Source: Cyanoderma ruficeps (taxonomy: Eukaryota; Chordata; Aves; Passeriformes; Timaliidae). From it: 64,000 nt of DNA. The DNA is taken from the NCBI GenBank assembly GCA_008694505.1, contig VZDJ01000301.1, positions 2,767,485 through 2,831,484 on the forward strand, read 5' to 3'. The position numbers and the translations under genes were made by a program. Below are positions 1 to 16,500 of the stretch, piece after piece. Position 1 is the stretch's first letter. Each line of letters begins with the position of its first letter. A model generated the notes under the pieces. That model saw only the letters and a list, made by a program, of their open reading frames with translations, ran no database searches and was not told where the DNA came from.

Positions 1-59
1 TGAAAAAGAGGGAGATGTTCGGGCACAGGGGACCCTGTAATGGGTGCTTTGCCCGGCAG

Positions 60-2979
60 AGGGACCGGCAGCTGACGTGGTGATGGAGGCACAGGTGCCC
101 CTGCTCAGCCAAGAGACATGCCGGGGTGCTCTGGGCAAGGACCTTCTCACCAGTGCCATGTTCTGTGCTGGGTATTTGTCTGGAGGTATCGACTCCTGCC
201 AGGTAACATCGTGCCTGAGGGACTGTCAGCACCCCACTTCAAAAATCCCTCACACAGGCCGGGCACATACCACAGCCCATCAGTATGGCTGGGGTCCCAG
301 CCCAATGCACAGGCATTTCCCCTGCAGGGTGACTCCGGAGGTCCGCTGGCGTGCGAGGACCCCACTTCACACCACTTTGTCCTCTACGGTATCACCTCAT
401 GGGGTGATGGCTGCGGTGAGCGGGGCAAACCAGGAGTCTACACCCGTGTCACTGCCTTCACGGACTGGCTGAGTCTCCAGATGGACTGTGAGTGCTACTG
501 GCTGCACCGCGGGGTCACAGAGATGCCCAGGGGGTTTTCAGTACTCATGGCAGCGCCGGTTCCCTCACAGCTGCCCCTGGCAGCCGAGAACCGAGCTGCT
601 TCGACCTGCTGGCCTTGGCGCAGCTGCCCCCAGAGCAGCAGTCCCCGGAGCGTGCCCGTCTCTGCGCCTTCTACGCCGGGTCCTGTCGGGCACCTCAGGG
701 CCGGGCTGCCTGTGCCCGCCTGGCCGAGGAGACCTGCCACGCCAGGACAAGACGATGTGGTGAGCTGGGGGTCATGCCAGGGCTCGGGTGTAGGGAGGGA
801 CGCCATTTCTGGCATGGGGCCAGGGCCACGTTTCTCCCTCTATGCCCACAGAGCTTCACTCCTATGCTCAGACCTTGGTGGATCTCCTGCGCCAGGCTGG
901 GGACTTCATCCGAAACCAGTTTGATTTCTCCTTCCTCACCCGCACTCTGCCCCAGCTCCTGGGCAAGATCTACGGGCACTTCTTCCCTCCCCGTGTCCGC
1001 AGGGATGCCCCAGGTACAGGCTGAACCACCCCATGCCCATTTGGGGTGCCCTCAGTCTCCCCTGTGCTGGTGGTTGGAGCACCATCACCCTGCCCTGGCT
1101 TCCAACAGGGCTCCTCTATCCCTTGTCCTGTTCCTGCAGGCCTGGCTGTGGCAGGGGACCAATCCAGCCCCACAGCAGTGGGACCCCAGAGACCACCCAG
1201 GAGGTGAGACATGGTGGGCCACAAGATGAGGGCTAAAGAGGTTGGGGAGGTGGTTAGGATACTGGTGGGCACTGATAGGTCATTTTGGGGACAGCCTGAA
1301 GCATTGGGATCCTGCTCCTGGTGCAACCAGGGCACCTTTCTAGAGTGCCCAGGTGGGGTGCAGAGGGTGCCTCTGCCCACCCAGTCAGAGCTTGCCCCAT
1401 TGTACTTCCAGGTGGGGAGTTTTTGCAGAGCTTTTTGGGGTAGTGGGACCCCAGTTGCAGGACTGGGTGGAGGCTCTGAGGACCATGGCAAGGGGCAGTC
1501 ACCTGGTGACAACACAGGACAGGGAGCAGCTCCCTGGGGAGACACAGCTCTTCCTGCAGGTATGTGGGGAGACAGGCTGGGGGACCACCTGTCCTCTTGT
1601 GACTGCGCCACCAGGGATCAAACCCCTTCAGTTTCCCTGACATCCCTTGGGTCCATTGTCCTCTGTGCAGCCACAGAAGTGGCATCTCCAACTTGCCACC
1701 ACACAAGAGGCGTCTCACCCTCCCCAGTTGAAACCAGTGCTCCCAAGTTCAAGCAGTGCAGAGGCAGCCATGGCTCTGACCCTGCAGCTTAGGATCTGAC
1801 ACAACAAAGCCACAAAGACCACATGTCACCAATGCCCTGTCTGACACCAGCACACCCCTGCCACTCTGCCACCATGCATACGGCTGTGCCCAAAGGTGCC
1901 CCGTCGGTGCCCCATCACTCATCCTGTCCTCCTCTTCCCTTCATCAGAGTGAGGATGTGGTGGAAGAAATGGTGGCACAGGGACGAGCCTTCCTCACCCA
2001 GCTGCGGGCAGAGTTGGACCTTGGCACCACCCTGGAAGCCATGGAGCCACAACGGGCATCCGGAGAGCTGGCAGAGACCCCCGTGCCAAGCCATGAACCC
2101 CGTGAGTCTGGAGGTGTCCTAGGGTGACTCCCTAAACCAGGACAGGAGGGACTGGGGGCAATGGGGCAGCAGGGTGTCCATCCACCGGCCAGCTCTGTGT
2201 CTGGGCAGTGCCCACTGGGGTTTTACACCTCTCTCGGTGGCAGGGTCTGCACTGAGGGAGAAACGTGAACTGGTGCCTACGGAGCTGCCCAGGGTGGAGG
2301 AGGAAGAGGAAAAAGAGGCAGGTGTAGGCAGAGGTAAGCTCCCACAGACCCTATGGGGTGCCAGGTATCACCATGGAACGGTGACGAGCTCACCCTTGCA
2401 CCACTGTCTCAGGGCTGTTCCATTTCAGTGGGACAGACTTTTGCTATATTCCCCCACCTCTGCTCCCCTGGTGACCCCAGAGCAAGGGTGCTCCTCCCTG
2501 TGGTGGGCAGCAGCATGGTGCCCCCACAATTAACCCCTCCATGTCTCCCCTGCCTGTGCTGGGGGTTGCAGCCTGCCCAGGCCTCAACGAGTCGGCAGCG
2601 CGGGTGGGTGCCGTGCGGGACCTGTATGCCTGGGTGCTGCGGGTGCCCCAGGCAGACCTGGCCATGACCTTCCAAGAGGTGAGTGCCCTGTCCAGCCACT
2701 CAAAGCCACACATCCTGGCAGCCAGGCAGTGCCACCCCCAGCCCACCACTGTCCCACTCTGCCCAAGGCTCCCCTGGGACTCACAGTGCTGTTGTCTCCC
2801 CACAGATCCTGGTGGACTTGGGCTCCAAAAACACCCAGGGACTGTACCGGGCACAGGTTCGGGCCACTGTAGGGGGCCGCCCCACGGCCTTCACTGGCCT
2901 CGTGGGGCTGGAGAATGACTCACTGGCCCGTAGCATGCCTGGCCTCGTTGCTCTGGCGCTCGAAGTGCTGAAAACCTAA
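60..2979 (+). CDS. PRSS56: Serine protease 56, 3' part (ten exons, 5' end outside window)
   Basis: Secreted trypsin-like (S1) protease; in mammals it acts in eye growth. Exons read by splice sites and phase: 60-202, 328-487, 571-759, 852-1013, 1140-1203, 1412-1559, 1948-2101, 2244-2333, 2572-2678, 2806-2979. Phases close throughout and give 462 codons plus TAA. Exon 1 in the window carries the disulphide-rich end of the protease domain; the join at 202/328 reads [11 protein letters not shown], giving the catalytic Ser and an Asp six residues earlier that predicts trypsin-type cleavage. The catalytic His and Asp exons must lie to the left. After the protease domain comes a Cys-rich stretch (571-759), a leucine-rich stretch (852-1013) and an acidic Glu-run linker (2244-2333), as expected for the long C-terminal extension that sets PRSS56 apart from other trypsins. 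The exons at 1140-1203 and 1412-1559 are the least certain. Family identity rests on the extension and on the neighbours. Confidence 0.86.
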
Positions 2980-3292
2980 TGGTGCCCCTGGGGCAGTGTG
3001 CCAACATGGGGAGAGGGCACTGGGGCTGGTGTCTCTTTTGTCCTTCAAACACACTCCACTTCCTGTCTCCGGCTCTTCCACCCTTTTGTCCCCAACTGTA
3101 CTTTAGTCTCTCTTCCCACCAGCACTTCCTTCCCCAGGGTGATGGGGTCCTGGTGGGTACCTGAAACACCTCAGCCAGGAATCACAGTCCTCCTCTCCCC
3201 TGGGACCCCCACCTTGGCAAGCTCACTCTCACGCCATCTTCCCCAGAGGCACCTGAGTTGTTATTTATTTGTACAGAGAAGGCTTATTTTTC

Positions 3293-3298
3293 AATAAA
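3293..3298 (+). terminator. Polyadenylation signal of PRSS56
   Basis: Canonical AATAAA about 315 bases after the PRSS56 stop, following a T-rich stretch. The 3' UTR would end shortly after. Confidence 0.7.
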
Positions 3299-3319
3299 GA
3301 AGGGTTCTATTTTCCTGTA

Positions 3320-4034
3320 GCTGGCAAATGTGAAGCGAATGCGGTGCCACACAGTGCTGGCAAAGCAGGTGACAGTGGAGACAATTTCCAGGGGAGCTAC
3401 GACATCCCATTGCATCCCCTTCCCATCCCCCCTGCACTCTGAAGAGATACCTCCAGCCTTGGTTCCTGCTGCATCCCCTCTGGCATAGACTCCCCAGTCC
3501 CCTCCCCAGGGGTCAGACACCCCTCCTGCCCATACAGCACCCACAGCACAACACTGGTGCTCACCCCAGTGACACCCCTTAGGGACCAACATGAAAACTC
3601 CCCATGAAGGGGCCAAATGTGCCCAGGGTCAGTGGTGGGTGCCACCCCTGTGCTTGGGCATCAGTGGGTACCTTGGGGACCCTGCTGTGGGGACCCTGCC
3701 TCTCTGAGCCGCATCACTGGGACTGCTGAGCAGCAGGGAAGGGATGGCTGCTCCCCGTGCCCAGCAGTTCCTGTGCTGGGGTGCCCAGGATCAGGGTGAT
3801 GGGCTGACACCCGTGGGGCCGGCAAGACCAGCTGTGCCTGCCCATCTCCCCTTCCCTGCACGTGAGCCTGCTGGAAGAGAGGGGTTGGAGTGGCTCTCTG
3901 GTGCCGGCACCCTTCCCCCTCAGCACCTGGCACCATCCATCCTCACTCCCTCCGGCAGCCGGACATCCGCTCGGCCAGGCCAGGCAGGGAAGCAGCCAGG
4001 GCCTGGCACGGCGTGAGGGCACCAGGGGCATCGC
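3320..4034. other. PRSS56-CHRND intergenic region
   Basis: About 700 bases between the PRSS56 polyadenylation site and the CHRND start. No coding potential was found. The last 220 bases hold the candidate CHRND promoter elements listed separately; nothing recognisable was seen in the rest. Confidence 0.6.
3829..3929 (+). promoter_or_regulatory. Candidate CHRND promoter E-boxes
   Basis: Three CANNTG motifs lie within 210 bases of the CHRND start codon: CAGCTG at 3829-3834, CACGTG at 3859-3864 and CACCTG at 3924-3929. Muscle acetylcholine receptor genes are known targets of MyoD-family factors acting through CAGCTG or CACCTG boxes. No TATA box was seen, and the transcription start is not known from the sequence. 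Confidence 0.4.
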
Positions 4035-7000
4035 ATGGGGAACCTGCTGCAGCAGCTGGCCCTGCTCGGGGCACTGATGCTGTCGGGTGAGCAGGGTCTG
4101 GGTCATGGGGTGGTGCCCTGTTGCTCTGCTGCATGGGGTGCCCATGGGGTTACGGGTCCCCTCGATGCGGTTGGTGGGAGATGGTGGTGGCAGGGTCCAA
4201 ACTGGGAACCAGGGTCCCTAGGACTGCATTTTGGGTATTACCTGTTAGAGTCCACTCACTGTGTGTCCTTTGTACTCCTTTTGTGGCTGTGCCACCCAGA
4301 GCCATGTTCCTGCCCAGGCTATGTGCTGTCAGTGCCCAGTGTCATTGTATCCATGTGTCCCTGTAAGTGTCTGTCTGTGCCTAATCTATGACTACGTGTC
4401 CCTGCACACACTGGGTCCATGTGTCCATGTGTGTTGTGTGTACAGCCTCCTATGTGCACAGTTCTACCACGTCTGTATCCAAACGTCTCATGTCTGTGTC
4501 TGTCTCTGTGCTGGGTTTGTATTTGTGTGTCCTTCTGTGTCTGTGCCCACGTCCCTGTCCCGTGAACGTGTGACCATGTGCCCCCACACGTCTGTCATTC
4601 CTGCATGTCCATGTCTATTCTCCTGTGCAGCACAAACATGCAGTGTCCTGCCCTGTTTCTCTCCCCTCTATTCTTATACCACCCTGCCCTTGCCGAGCAT
4701 CCCTAGGGGGTGGCATTGGTCCCAGCAACCCCTGAGCCCCCTGGTCTGCCTGACCCCACACCCCCAGGTGGGCTCTGCGTGAACCATGAGGAGCGGCTTA
4801 TCCACCACCTGTTTGAGGAGAAGGGCTATGACAAAGAGCTGCGCCCTGTGGTCTCCACTGATGAGGTTGTGGATGTCTACCTGGCCCTCACTCTCTCCAA
4901 CCTCATCTCACTGGTGAGCCCCAGTGGGCAGGGCCTGCTGTGGGGTGCCCCCCAGCCATGCCTCACCTTTAGGGCTGGTTGCGTGGCGGGGGGAACCCTG
5001 AGGCTGCTGTCCCAACCCTGGCTGGTGAGGGTTGGGGGTCCTGGGCTGGGGGGACACCCTGGCATCTTACTGCCCCATGTTGCTGTTTGCAGAAAGAGGT
5101 GGACGAGACGCTCACCACCAACGTATGGCTCGAGCATGTGAGTAGAGACAGGTGTCACAGCATCAGTTGTGCCACCATGGGGTGGCCCAGCATGGCGAGG
5201 GGGTGACCTGAGGATCCTCCCCTCCAGGGCTGGACTGATTACCGCCTGCAGTGGAACAAGTCTGAGTTTGGGGGCGTCGAGGTGCTCCGCTTGCCGCCAG
5301 ACATGCTGTGGTTGCCAGAGATAGTCCTGGAGAATAAGTGAGCTGTGCCTGAGTTTCCCCTCCCAGTCCTTCTGAACTGTTCCCAGTGCATGTCCAGGAC
5401 CCCCCTTGCCCAATTCCCAGCCATGGCATAACCTTGTCTCCGTCCTGGCACAGCAATGATGGGCTCTTCGAGGTCGCCTACTACTGCAATGTCCTCATCT
5501 ACAACACGGGCTACGTCTACTGGCTGCCACCTGCCATCTTCCGTAGCACTTGTCTCATCAATGTTGACTTCTTCCCCTTCGACTGGCAGAACTGCTCCCT
5601 CAGATTCAGGTGCTGGGTGGCTGGGTCAGGGCAGCAGGGTGGCCATGTCATGCCTGGGTGCCTGCTCCTGCCAGCACCTCCCCTTGCTGTTGAGGTGCAG
5701 CAAGTTGGGGGTCTCTAGGTGACTTGGTGGCCTAAGTCCATCATGCTGAAGGTCGGGGTGGGTTTGGTGGTGGGTACCCAGCAGCCCCTCACTGTCTGTG
5801 CCCCTGGCTGTGGTCCAGGTCTCTGGCATACAGTGCCCTAGAGATCAACATGCACTTGAAGACGGACAGTGACCCAGACACGGAGAAGTCTTACCCAGTG
5901 GAGTGGATCATCATTGACCCCGAAGGCTTCACAGGTAATGCTGGTGTTCTCTGCCATGTCCTGTGGCAGTGGGACACCCTGTAAAGGGGGGGCCTGGAGG
6001 GTGGGGGGCACTCTGGAGCTGGGGCACACTGCCATGGAGAAACTTCACTACCTGGGGCTTTGGGTTCCTGGCACTCACTCCACTTTGAAATACTATCCAC
6101 ACCCTGGTGCTGGTGCTGGTGGACCTGGTGAGGATGGTCATAGCAAGTGTCCCCCATGCTGTATGCTGTCCCCTGTGCCCCGGCAGAGAATGGGGAATGG
6201 GAAATTATCCACCGCCCAGCTCGTAAGAACATCTACCCTGACATTCCCCCGGACACCACTGAGCACCAGGACATCACCTTCTACCTCATCATCAAGCGCA
6301 AGCCACTCTTCTATGTCATCAACATCGTCATACCCTGCATCCTCATTGCCTTCATGGTCATCCTCGTCTTCTACCTGCCTGCTGACAGTGAGTGAGCCCT
6401 GTGGCATGTGTGCCAGTAATGGGAGTCACTTCCATGGGGCACCTCCATATCCCACACCTGCACCAGGTCCTGGGGGACACCAACGTCCCAATGCTCAGCA
6501 TGAAGACATCCTGGAACTGGAATATCCCCATGCAGAACACTATCACCCCAGCCAGGCATCCTGGCAGAGGTGCACTTGGACAGGACCCCAGGGTACTCCC
6601 ATAACAGAATACCCCTATATAGGGCACAGTACCATGGGACACTGGAAGGGCAACCCTGGCATTGGGGACTCTGCTAGTGGTACCTGGGGCAGGTTTGCCC
6701 TGAGTTCACCTGTTCTCCAGGTGGTGAGAAGATGACACTGGTAATCTCAGTGCTCCTGGCCCAGTCTGTCTTCCTCCTGTTGATCTCCCAGCGCCTGCCC
6801 GCCACTTCCCACGCCATCCCCCTCATCGGCAAGTGAGTCCTGGGCACCACTGAGTGCAGTAGGGACATTGTGGAGTCCCTTGGTGCCAGAGGGCAGCTCT
6901 GTCTGTGCCCAGTCCCTACGGCAATGCTCCAAGACCATGTTCCCTACCAGGTATCTGCTTTTTATCATGCTTCTGGTGACAGCTGTGGTGATCATCTCTG

Positions 7001-7951
7001 TTGTGGTCCTCAACTTCCACTTCCGGACCCCCAGCACCCACATCATGTCTGACTGGGTCAGAGAGGTGAGCAGGGTGTGGGCTGGGGTGGGTGCACTGGT
7101 GGGTACAAGGGTGCATCCCCCGGAGGGCATGGGACAGAACAGTCCTGGCATTGCATCTGTGCCAGATGGAGTTTGTGGGCAGAAAGTGGGGAGAAGGTAG
7201 CAACACACTGGGGAGGTGGCCAAGAGGGACATGACACTCCCTCTTGTGTCCCAGGTCTTCCTGGAGACCCTGCCCCAGCTGCTGGGCATGACACAGCCAT
7301 CCGAGACCCCGGCGGGTGCCCCCTGCATCCGACGCTGCAGCTCGGCCGGATACATCGCCAAGGCCGAGGAATATTTCAGCGTCAAGTCCCGCAGCGAGCT
7401 CATGTTCGAGAAGCAGTCGGAGCGGCACGGGCTGACCAGCCGCGTCACCCCTGCCCGTGAGCCACAGCCCCTGAGTGGGGACAGGGGGAAGGGTGGCACA
7501 GGCTGGGGTCTCCAGGGCTGGTAGCCCTTGGGAGTCCATCTCACTGCCCCCCCTCGTCCCCAGGTTTGGCGCCGCTGGGCATGGACTCAGGCGAGGAGCA
7601 GCCCTACGAGCACATCAAACCCGTCATTGACAATGCCAACTACATTGTCAAGCACATGAGGGATGAAAACAGCTACAATGAGGTGGGGCCATGGACACTG
7701 GGAGGGCAGGGGAGGCTCCCTGTGCCCGCTGTGCCCCCACACTGCCTGGCTCCTCGCTCCCTCCACAGGAAATCGACAACTGGAACCACGTGGCCCGGAC
7801 CCTGGACCGCCTGTGCTTCTTCCTCATCACGCCCACGCTGGTGGTGGGCACCCTCTGGATCTTCCTCATGGGCATCTACAACCACCCGCCACCACTGCCC
7901 TTTGCTGGAGACCCCTATGACTACCGGGAGGAGAACAAGCGCTTCATCTAG
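4035..7951 (+). CDS. CHRND: Muscle nicotinic acetylcholine receptor delta subunit
   Basis: Subunit of the muscle-type acetylcholine-gated cation channel at the neuromuscular junction. Twelve exons: 4035-4086, 4768-4913, 5093-5137, 5228-5337, 5454-5609, 5819-5934, 6187-6387, 6721-6832, 6951-7065, 7255-7456, 7564-7682, 7769-7951. All junctions are GT-AG and in phase, giving 518 codons plus TAG. Features in order: signal peptide in exon 1; extracellular domain with the 13-residue Cys-loop (C150 to C164, with FPFDWQNC); M1 about 248-272, starting [11 protein letters not shown]2 about 280-300, the pore helix; M3 about 314-335; a cytoplasmic loop; and M4 about 473-495 near the C-terminus. The 45-base exon 3 and 110-base exon 4 match the usual receptor gene structure. 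Delta rather than gamma is assigned from order (first of the pair after PRSS56) and from sequence such as the [17 protein letters not shown] pore helix. No damage was seen. Confidence 0.95.
4330..4570. repeat. TG/CA-rich imperfect repeat in CHRND intron 1
   Basis: Intron 1 is rich in irregular TGTGTCC, CATGTGT and CTGTGTC words for about 240 bases. This is a degenerate simple-sequence tract without a clean repeat unit. Confidence 0.5.
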
Positions 7952-8006
7952 GGGGGTGTGGGGATCCCATGTGCCAGCCTCTCCCCCACCTGTCTTGGTT
8001 TGGGAA

Positions 8007-8012
8007 AATAAA
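8007..8012 (+). terminator. Polyadenylation signal of CHRND
   Basis: AATAAA 56 bases after the CHRND stop, giving a very short 3' UTR. CHRNG has the same arrangement. Confidence 0.75.
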
Positions 8013-8029
8013 GCTGGGTACTTCTTGCC

Positions 8030-9059
8030 ATGGGGCACTGAACTGGTGGCTGCCCTCAGTGTGCCACACTGGGCACAGTGCCCAACCTGAACACTATGTG
8101 TGTGCTGGGGTGGGTGATGCCCAGCCAGGGAATGGGTGTTGTTGGATGTCCTGAGTGTGGTGGACCTCAGCTGTGGCTGGAAGGAGCGATTGTCAGAGGG
8201 ATTGTGGTGATACTGGTCCTGCTACCTGTGTGGGATGGGCACTTGGGGCAGGATGGGCTGGGGAAGGAGTTGGCCCACCCAGCATGGCACCATTCCCTGC
8301 AGACCCACTGCAGTTGGCAGAGACGTTATTACTGCCCACATTTTCCCCCCTGCCCCCATGATCCCCCAGCCTGACCCACAGTGTCCCCCCAGCACACCCC
8401 ATCCCACAGTGCAAGGCTGGGGGTGGCAGAGGTGTCTCCTTCCCCAGCACAGCAGTGGGATGCCAGGGCTCTGGTTTCAGGAGACACAGCTGACGTCCCC
8501 CCATTGGCAGTGGCCTAGGACAGCTGTCACATCCTCTCCACCGAGCCAGGAATCTCATCACACCCCCACACCCCCATCCCCTCCTCCCTGTGACCCTCCT
8601 ACACGGGGGCTGGAAGGATTTGAACCCCTGAGGGGGGGGTATCCCTCCCCAGGCTGATGTGATGGGACTTGCCTGCCCCTTCTCCACCCTATATTCTCAG
8701 GGCAGCCACTGCCATGGCAGGGACAGGATGTGCTGGCAGGGGGGCACCTTTTTCCTGTAACCTGCAAGATGCATCCCTTTATGTGAGACACGGGGAACTC
8801 AAGGCACAGAGCTCATTTTGCCCCTTGCCCCAATTCCAACCTCTCCAGCGCAAAATGCCAGAGGAGCTTCCCAACAAACTGGCATCGCCCCACCAGCAGG
8901 GGAAGTGGGTGGTCACCGTCCCTCCCGGGCCCCCGTGGCTGTTGGGAACAGCTGACGGTGGCAGGGGACAGCTGTCCTGTCCCAGCGGGCGCCAAGCCCA
9001 GAACACGCCGGCGCAGGCGGCCGAGCGGAGCCCCAGCCCCTGCGCCCCACGGCACCGCC
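8030..9059. promoter_or_regulatory. CHRND-CHRNG intergenic region with CHRNG upstream region
   Basis: This 1-kb GC-rich gap holds no supported gene. It contains five CAGCTG E-boxes: 8168-8173, 8487-8492, 8521-8526, 8949-8954 and 8969-8974. An ATTGG (reverse CCAAT) lies near 8503. The last two E-boxes lie about 85-110 bases before the CHRNG start codon and their starts are exactly 20 bases apart. CAGCTG is a preferred MyoD/myogenin site, so this is the likely CHRNG promoter. That role is inference; no TATA box is evident. Confidence 0.5.
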
Positions 9060-13439
<4,380 letters not shown>

Positions 13440-13519
13440 TGCTCACAGGTGCCCACCAGCCAAACGGTGGAGATGGGGGAAGGAGGAACATGGGGTGCTT
13501 ATGCTGTGCTGAATGTGGA

Positions 13520-13525
13520 AATAAA
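13520..13525 (+). terminator. Polyadenylation signal of CHRNG
   Basis: AATAAA 81 bases after the CHRNG stop codon. Confidence 0.75.
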
Positions 13526-13549
13526 GCCCCCAAGTCTTGCAAGACTCTG

Positions 13550-16500
13550 TGGCATCTCTGCTCCATGCCCACCCTCCTCAGAGGCTGGATGTGCACCCTG
13601 TGCATGCTGGCCACACACCTCAAAGGTGCACACTCCTGTGAAATGAGACATGGGGAGACTGGAGTCAGACATCTAATGGGCCATGCAGCAGTGCTGTCAG
13701 CAAGATCCATATCACCCCACTGCAAATTTACAAATTCAAGCCTAGGACAAATGGGAATACTGTCATCCCTGTCATGGCAGTGGGGCAGGAATCACAGCTA
13801 CAGCCACACATTCTGGGGCAACAGAGGAGCCATGGATGGGATTGGTGACAGACAATTCTTCCCTCCATTAATGCCCCGACTGTGGGTCTTGGGGACAGCT
13901 AAAGTGCTGTCCTTGATCCCTAGCAAACAGCTTGAGGTAGAAAGACTCTGGGCCACCAGGCACCCAAGACCCTCAGCCCTGTGGCATGCATCCTGGGAGC
14001 ATCAGCACGACTCCCTCCCCCACCAGCCTTCCTTGCCCTATGGGATCATCTCTGTCTAGCATAGCCCCTTCCCCCATCCCAGCAATGCTGCATCCCCCTG
14101 TGCCCCTCAGTGACCTCTGGGGCCCCCTGGCTTTGTCCCTGCTGGCAGGGGAGATGAGAGAGGTCAGCTGGGAATGGTGGCAAGCAGCATCTGCTCCTCT
14201 GTGATCCAGATCATGCCACCTGCACCTGGCTCCAGGATGTGCATCAATCTCACAGTCCCAGCACCGGCTGCCTCTGCTGCTGCTGGGAGAAAACCAGTTG
14301 GTTACTGGTCACAACTGCCCCTGGCACTGTCTGAGAGGAGTGAGGGCACTGTGGGCACAGATGGAGGAGGGAGGAAAACACACTCAGCTGAGACATCACT
14401 TCTTGGATGTCTGCAGCCTGCTCACGGCCCAGAACCACTCAGGGCTGTGCCAGTCTGCCCCTGCTTTCCTCACGGTGGCTTTTCCTGCCCTATCCCTACA
14501 AGATACATAATGCCCACAGCACCAGTGCCAGGTGAATACGGAGCTCCTAGCTGGCACCTTGAAGGAGGTGGGGATGGTGCTCACTGGTGCAAGCAGGGGT
14601 GCTCAGAGGACCTTAGCTGCGTCCTGGCCCCTGTCTGGGTCACCTCACCTGGCCATGACCCAGGTGGGGTGACCAGATCCTGGGGCACTGTACTCCTGGC
14701 CAGTCTTGTTGGTAAGTGACGGCACTGCGCAGTGCTCCTGTCCTGCCACAGCCATGTCCTCTCAGTGGCTGAAGGGACAGACCCTCCTGGCCCAGTGTCC
14801 CCAGCCCAGGAGAGCTGGGGTGAGCCAGGAGGTTCTCAGCTCAGGAGCTGCCATAAGCTACCCAAACCAGAGCACGAGGCATGTCCACAGCCCAGAGGCT
14901 CTCCATCCCCAAGAAGATGCATAATTAATGAGTTCAGTGTCTTTGCCTGGCCATTTCCCATTTATTACTGGACCAAACCATGGATTAGTGGGTCCCTATT
15001 GCCCTGCTGCCAGTCTCCAGGGCTGGGTACTGTCACCTACTTCTTACCACTCCAGAGATGCTGCTTCTTCCAGTGAGCTCAGGCTCCAGCATACAGCACA
15101 AGTAGAAATGGATGAGCTCTTTCAGCCTGCCAGGAGCACATGACCGAGACCACACTCTCCACTATCTCCAAGCAATGGTTTTACAAGCCCTCGGGAGATC
15201 TCTGTGGTTTGCCATTCCAGAGATAAGAACAAAAGCAAGAGCTGTATGTCACAGATCTTGGGCAGCAGATATGCCTTGCAGGACCTACAGGTCACTCTCT
15301 GCGGTTATGGGGGGAGTGCAGGGAGAGGAAAAGCTTCCTCAGCCCAGTCTCAACCTCATGTGCCCACACTCCATCAAGAAGCACTAAGACAAGGCAACAC
15401 CATCCTCCAACTGCTCCCCTCCACAGACAGAACTTTCCCTCTGTGGGCTGGGAAGAGCCATCAGCCCCTATCAGACCAGCTGCAGCCAGAGACACCCAGG
15501 GCCCATGAGCCCACCACAGCCCAGCATCCCCCTGGGAAAGAACTCAAGGGAATGCTCTTCTTTGGGCCCCAGGGCTCAAAGCTCTTCCCCAAAGACCACT
15601 TTGCATGGACTTAAAGTTCAAGGGTGTTCAAAGCCTTTGGGATAAGGAAAGCAGGAAAGGTCTTGACTCACCACAGATTTAGGGCTCCCATGGCTAGAGG
15701 CTTCCTTCCTGAATGAAGAGGATCTGAAACCTTTTTCTAGAGCACAAAAGAAGATCCTTCCCTTCCCAAACAACCTCATGCCTGTGCTTTCACCATTCTC
15801 ATTAGCAGGACACAGCAGACTACAACCCAAAAGTCCAGCTCAAAACCCAGTTTGGATCCATCCCTCTCCAGGCTATAGAAAGTACCTGATGCTTGGCACT
15901 GATCAACCACTGCTTTTCTCCTGACCTCAGGAAAAGTAGCCTTAAAGAGGACAAACTCCAGACCCAGCCAGCTCACTCTCCTCAAGGCTGAGCAAGAGGA
16001 ACCTCTGCTGATTTCCTCTAAATCTCAACCAAGGAGGCAGTGGGAGGAGAGCAAACAGCCTCCCCGGAAAGGGCTCTTCCACAGCTCACTCACAAAGTGT
16101 ATTTGAGGGCGAGCACAGCAGGACCGCAGCATTTTCAGATTTAATAGCAATCCTGCACTCATCAGCACCAGCTTAGACAAGGGGCATCAGAGGCGAGAAG
16201 TGGGCGAGTACATGAAATAACAGAGGTGGACATGACACACAGCTGGGTAAAACAACAGGACTAAAGCCCTAAGTGATGTAATCTGCAAAAAGCTAAATGT
16301 GCTGTGAATAAAAGGAACCTGCAGCTAGTATTTCAGCCCTGCCTTGTAAGGCTATTTTTGCTTAGATTGCCAAATATAATTACAACTAAATCCCCCCTAA
16401 CAAATACTGAAGAACAGCAGGGGAGAGCTGTATTTAAAAGGAATCTTAAGTAGCAGCCACAGTAGTACCTGCTCGCAGCAGGGAAGACAAACCATGTCTG

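Noticed and set aside
14174..14719. 181-codon plus-strand frame between CHRNG and EIF4E2
   Set aside because: GC-rich, low-complexity translation rich in Pro, Gly and Ser; no domain and several competing frames. It is not TIGD1.
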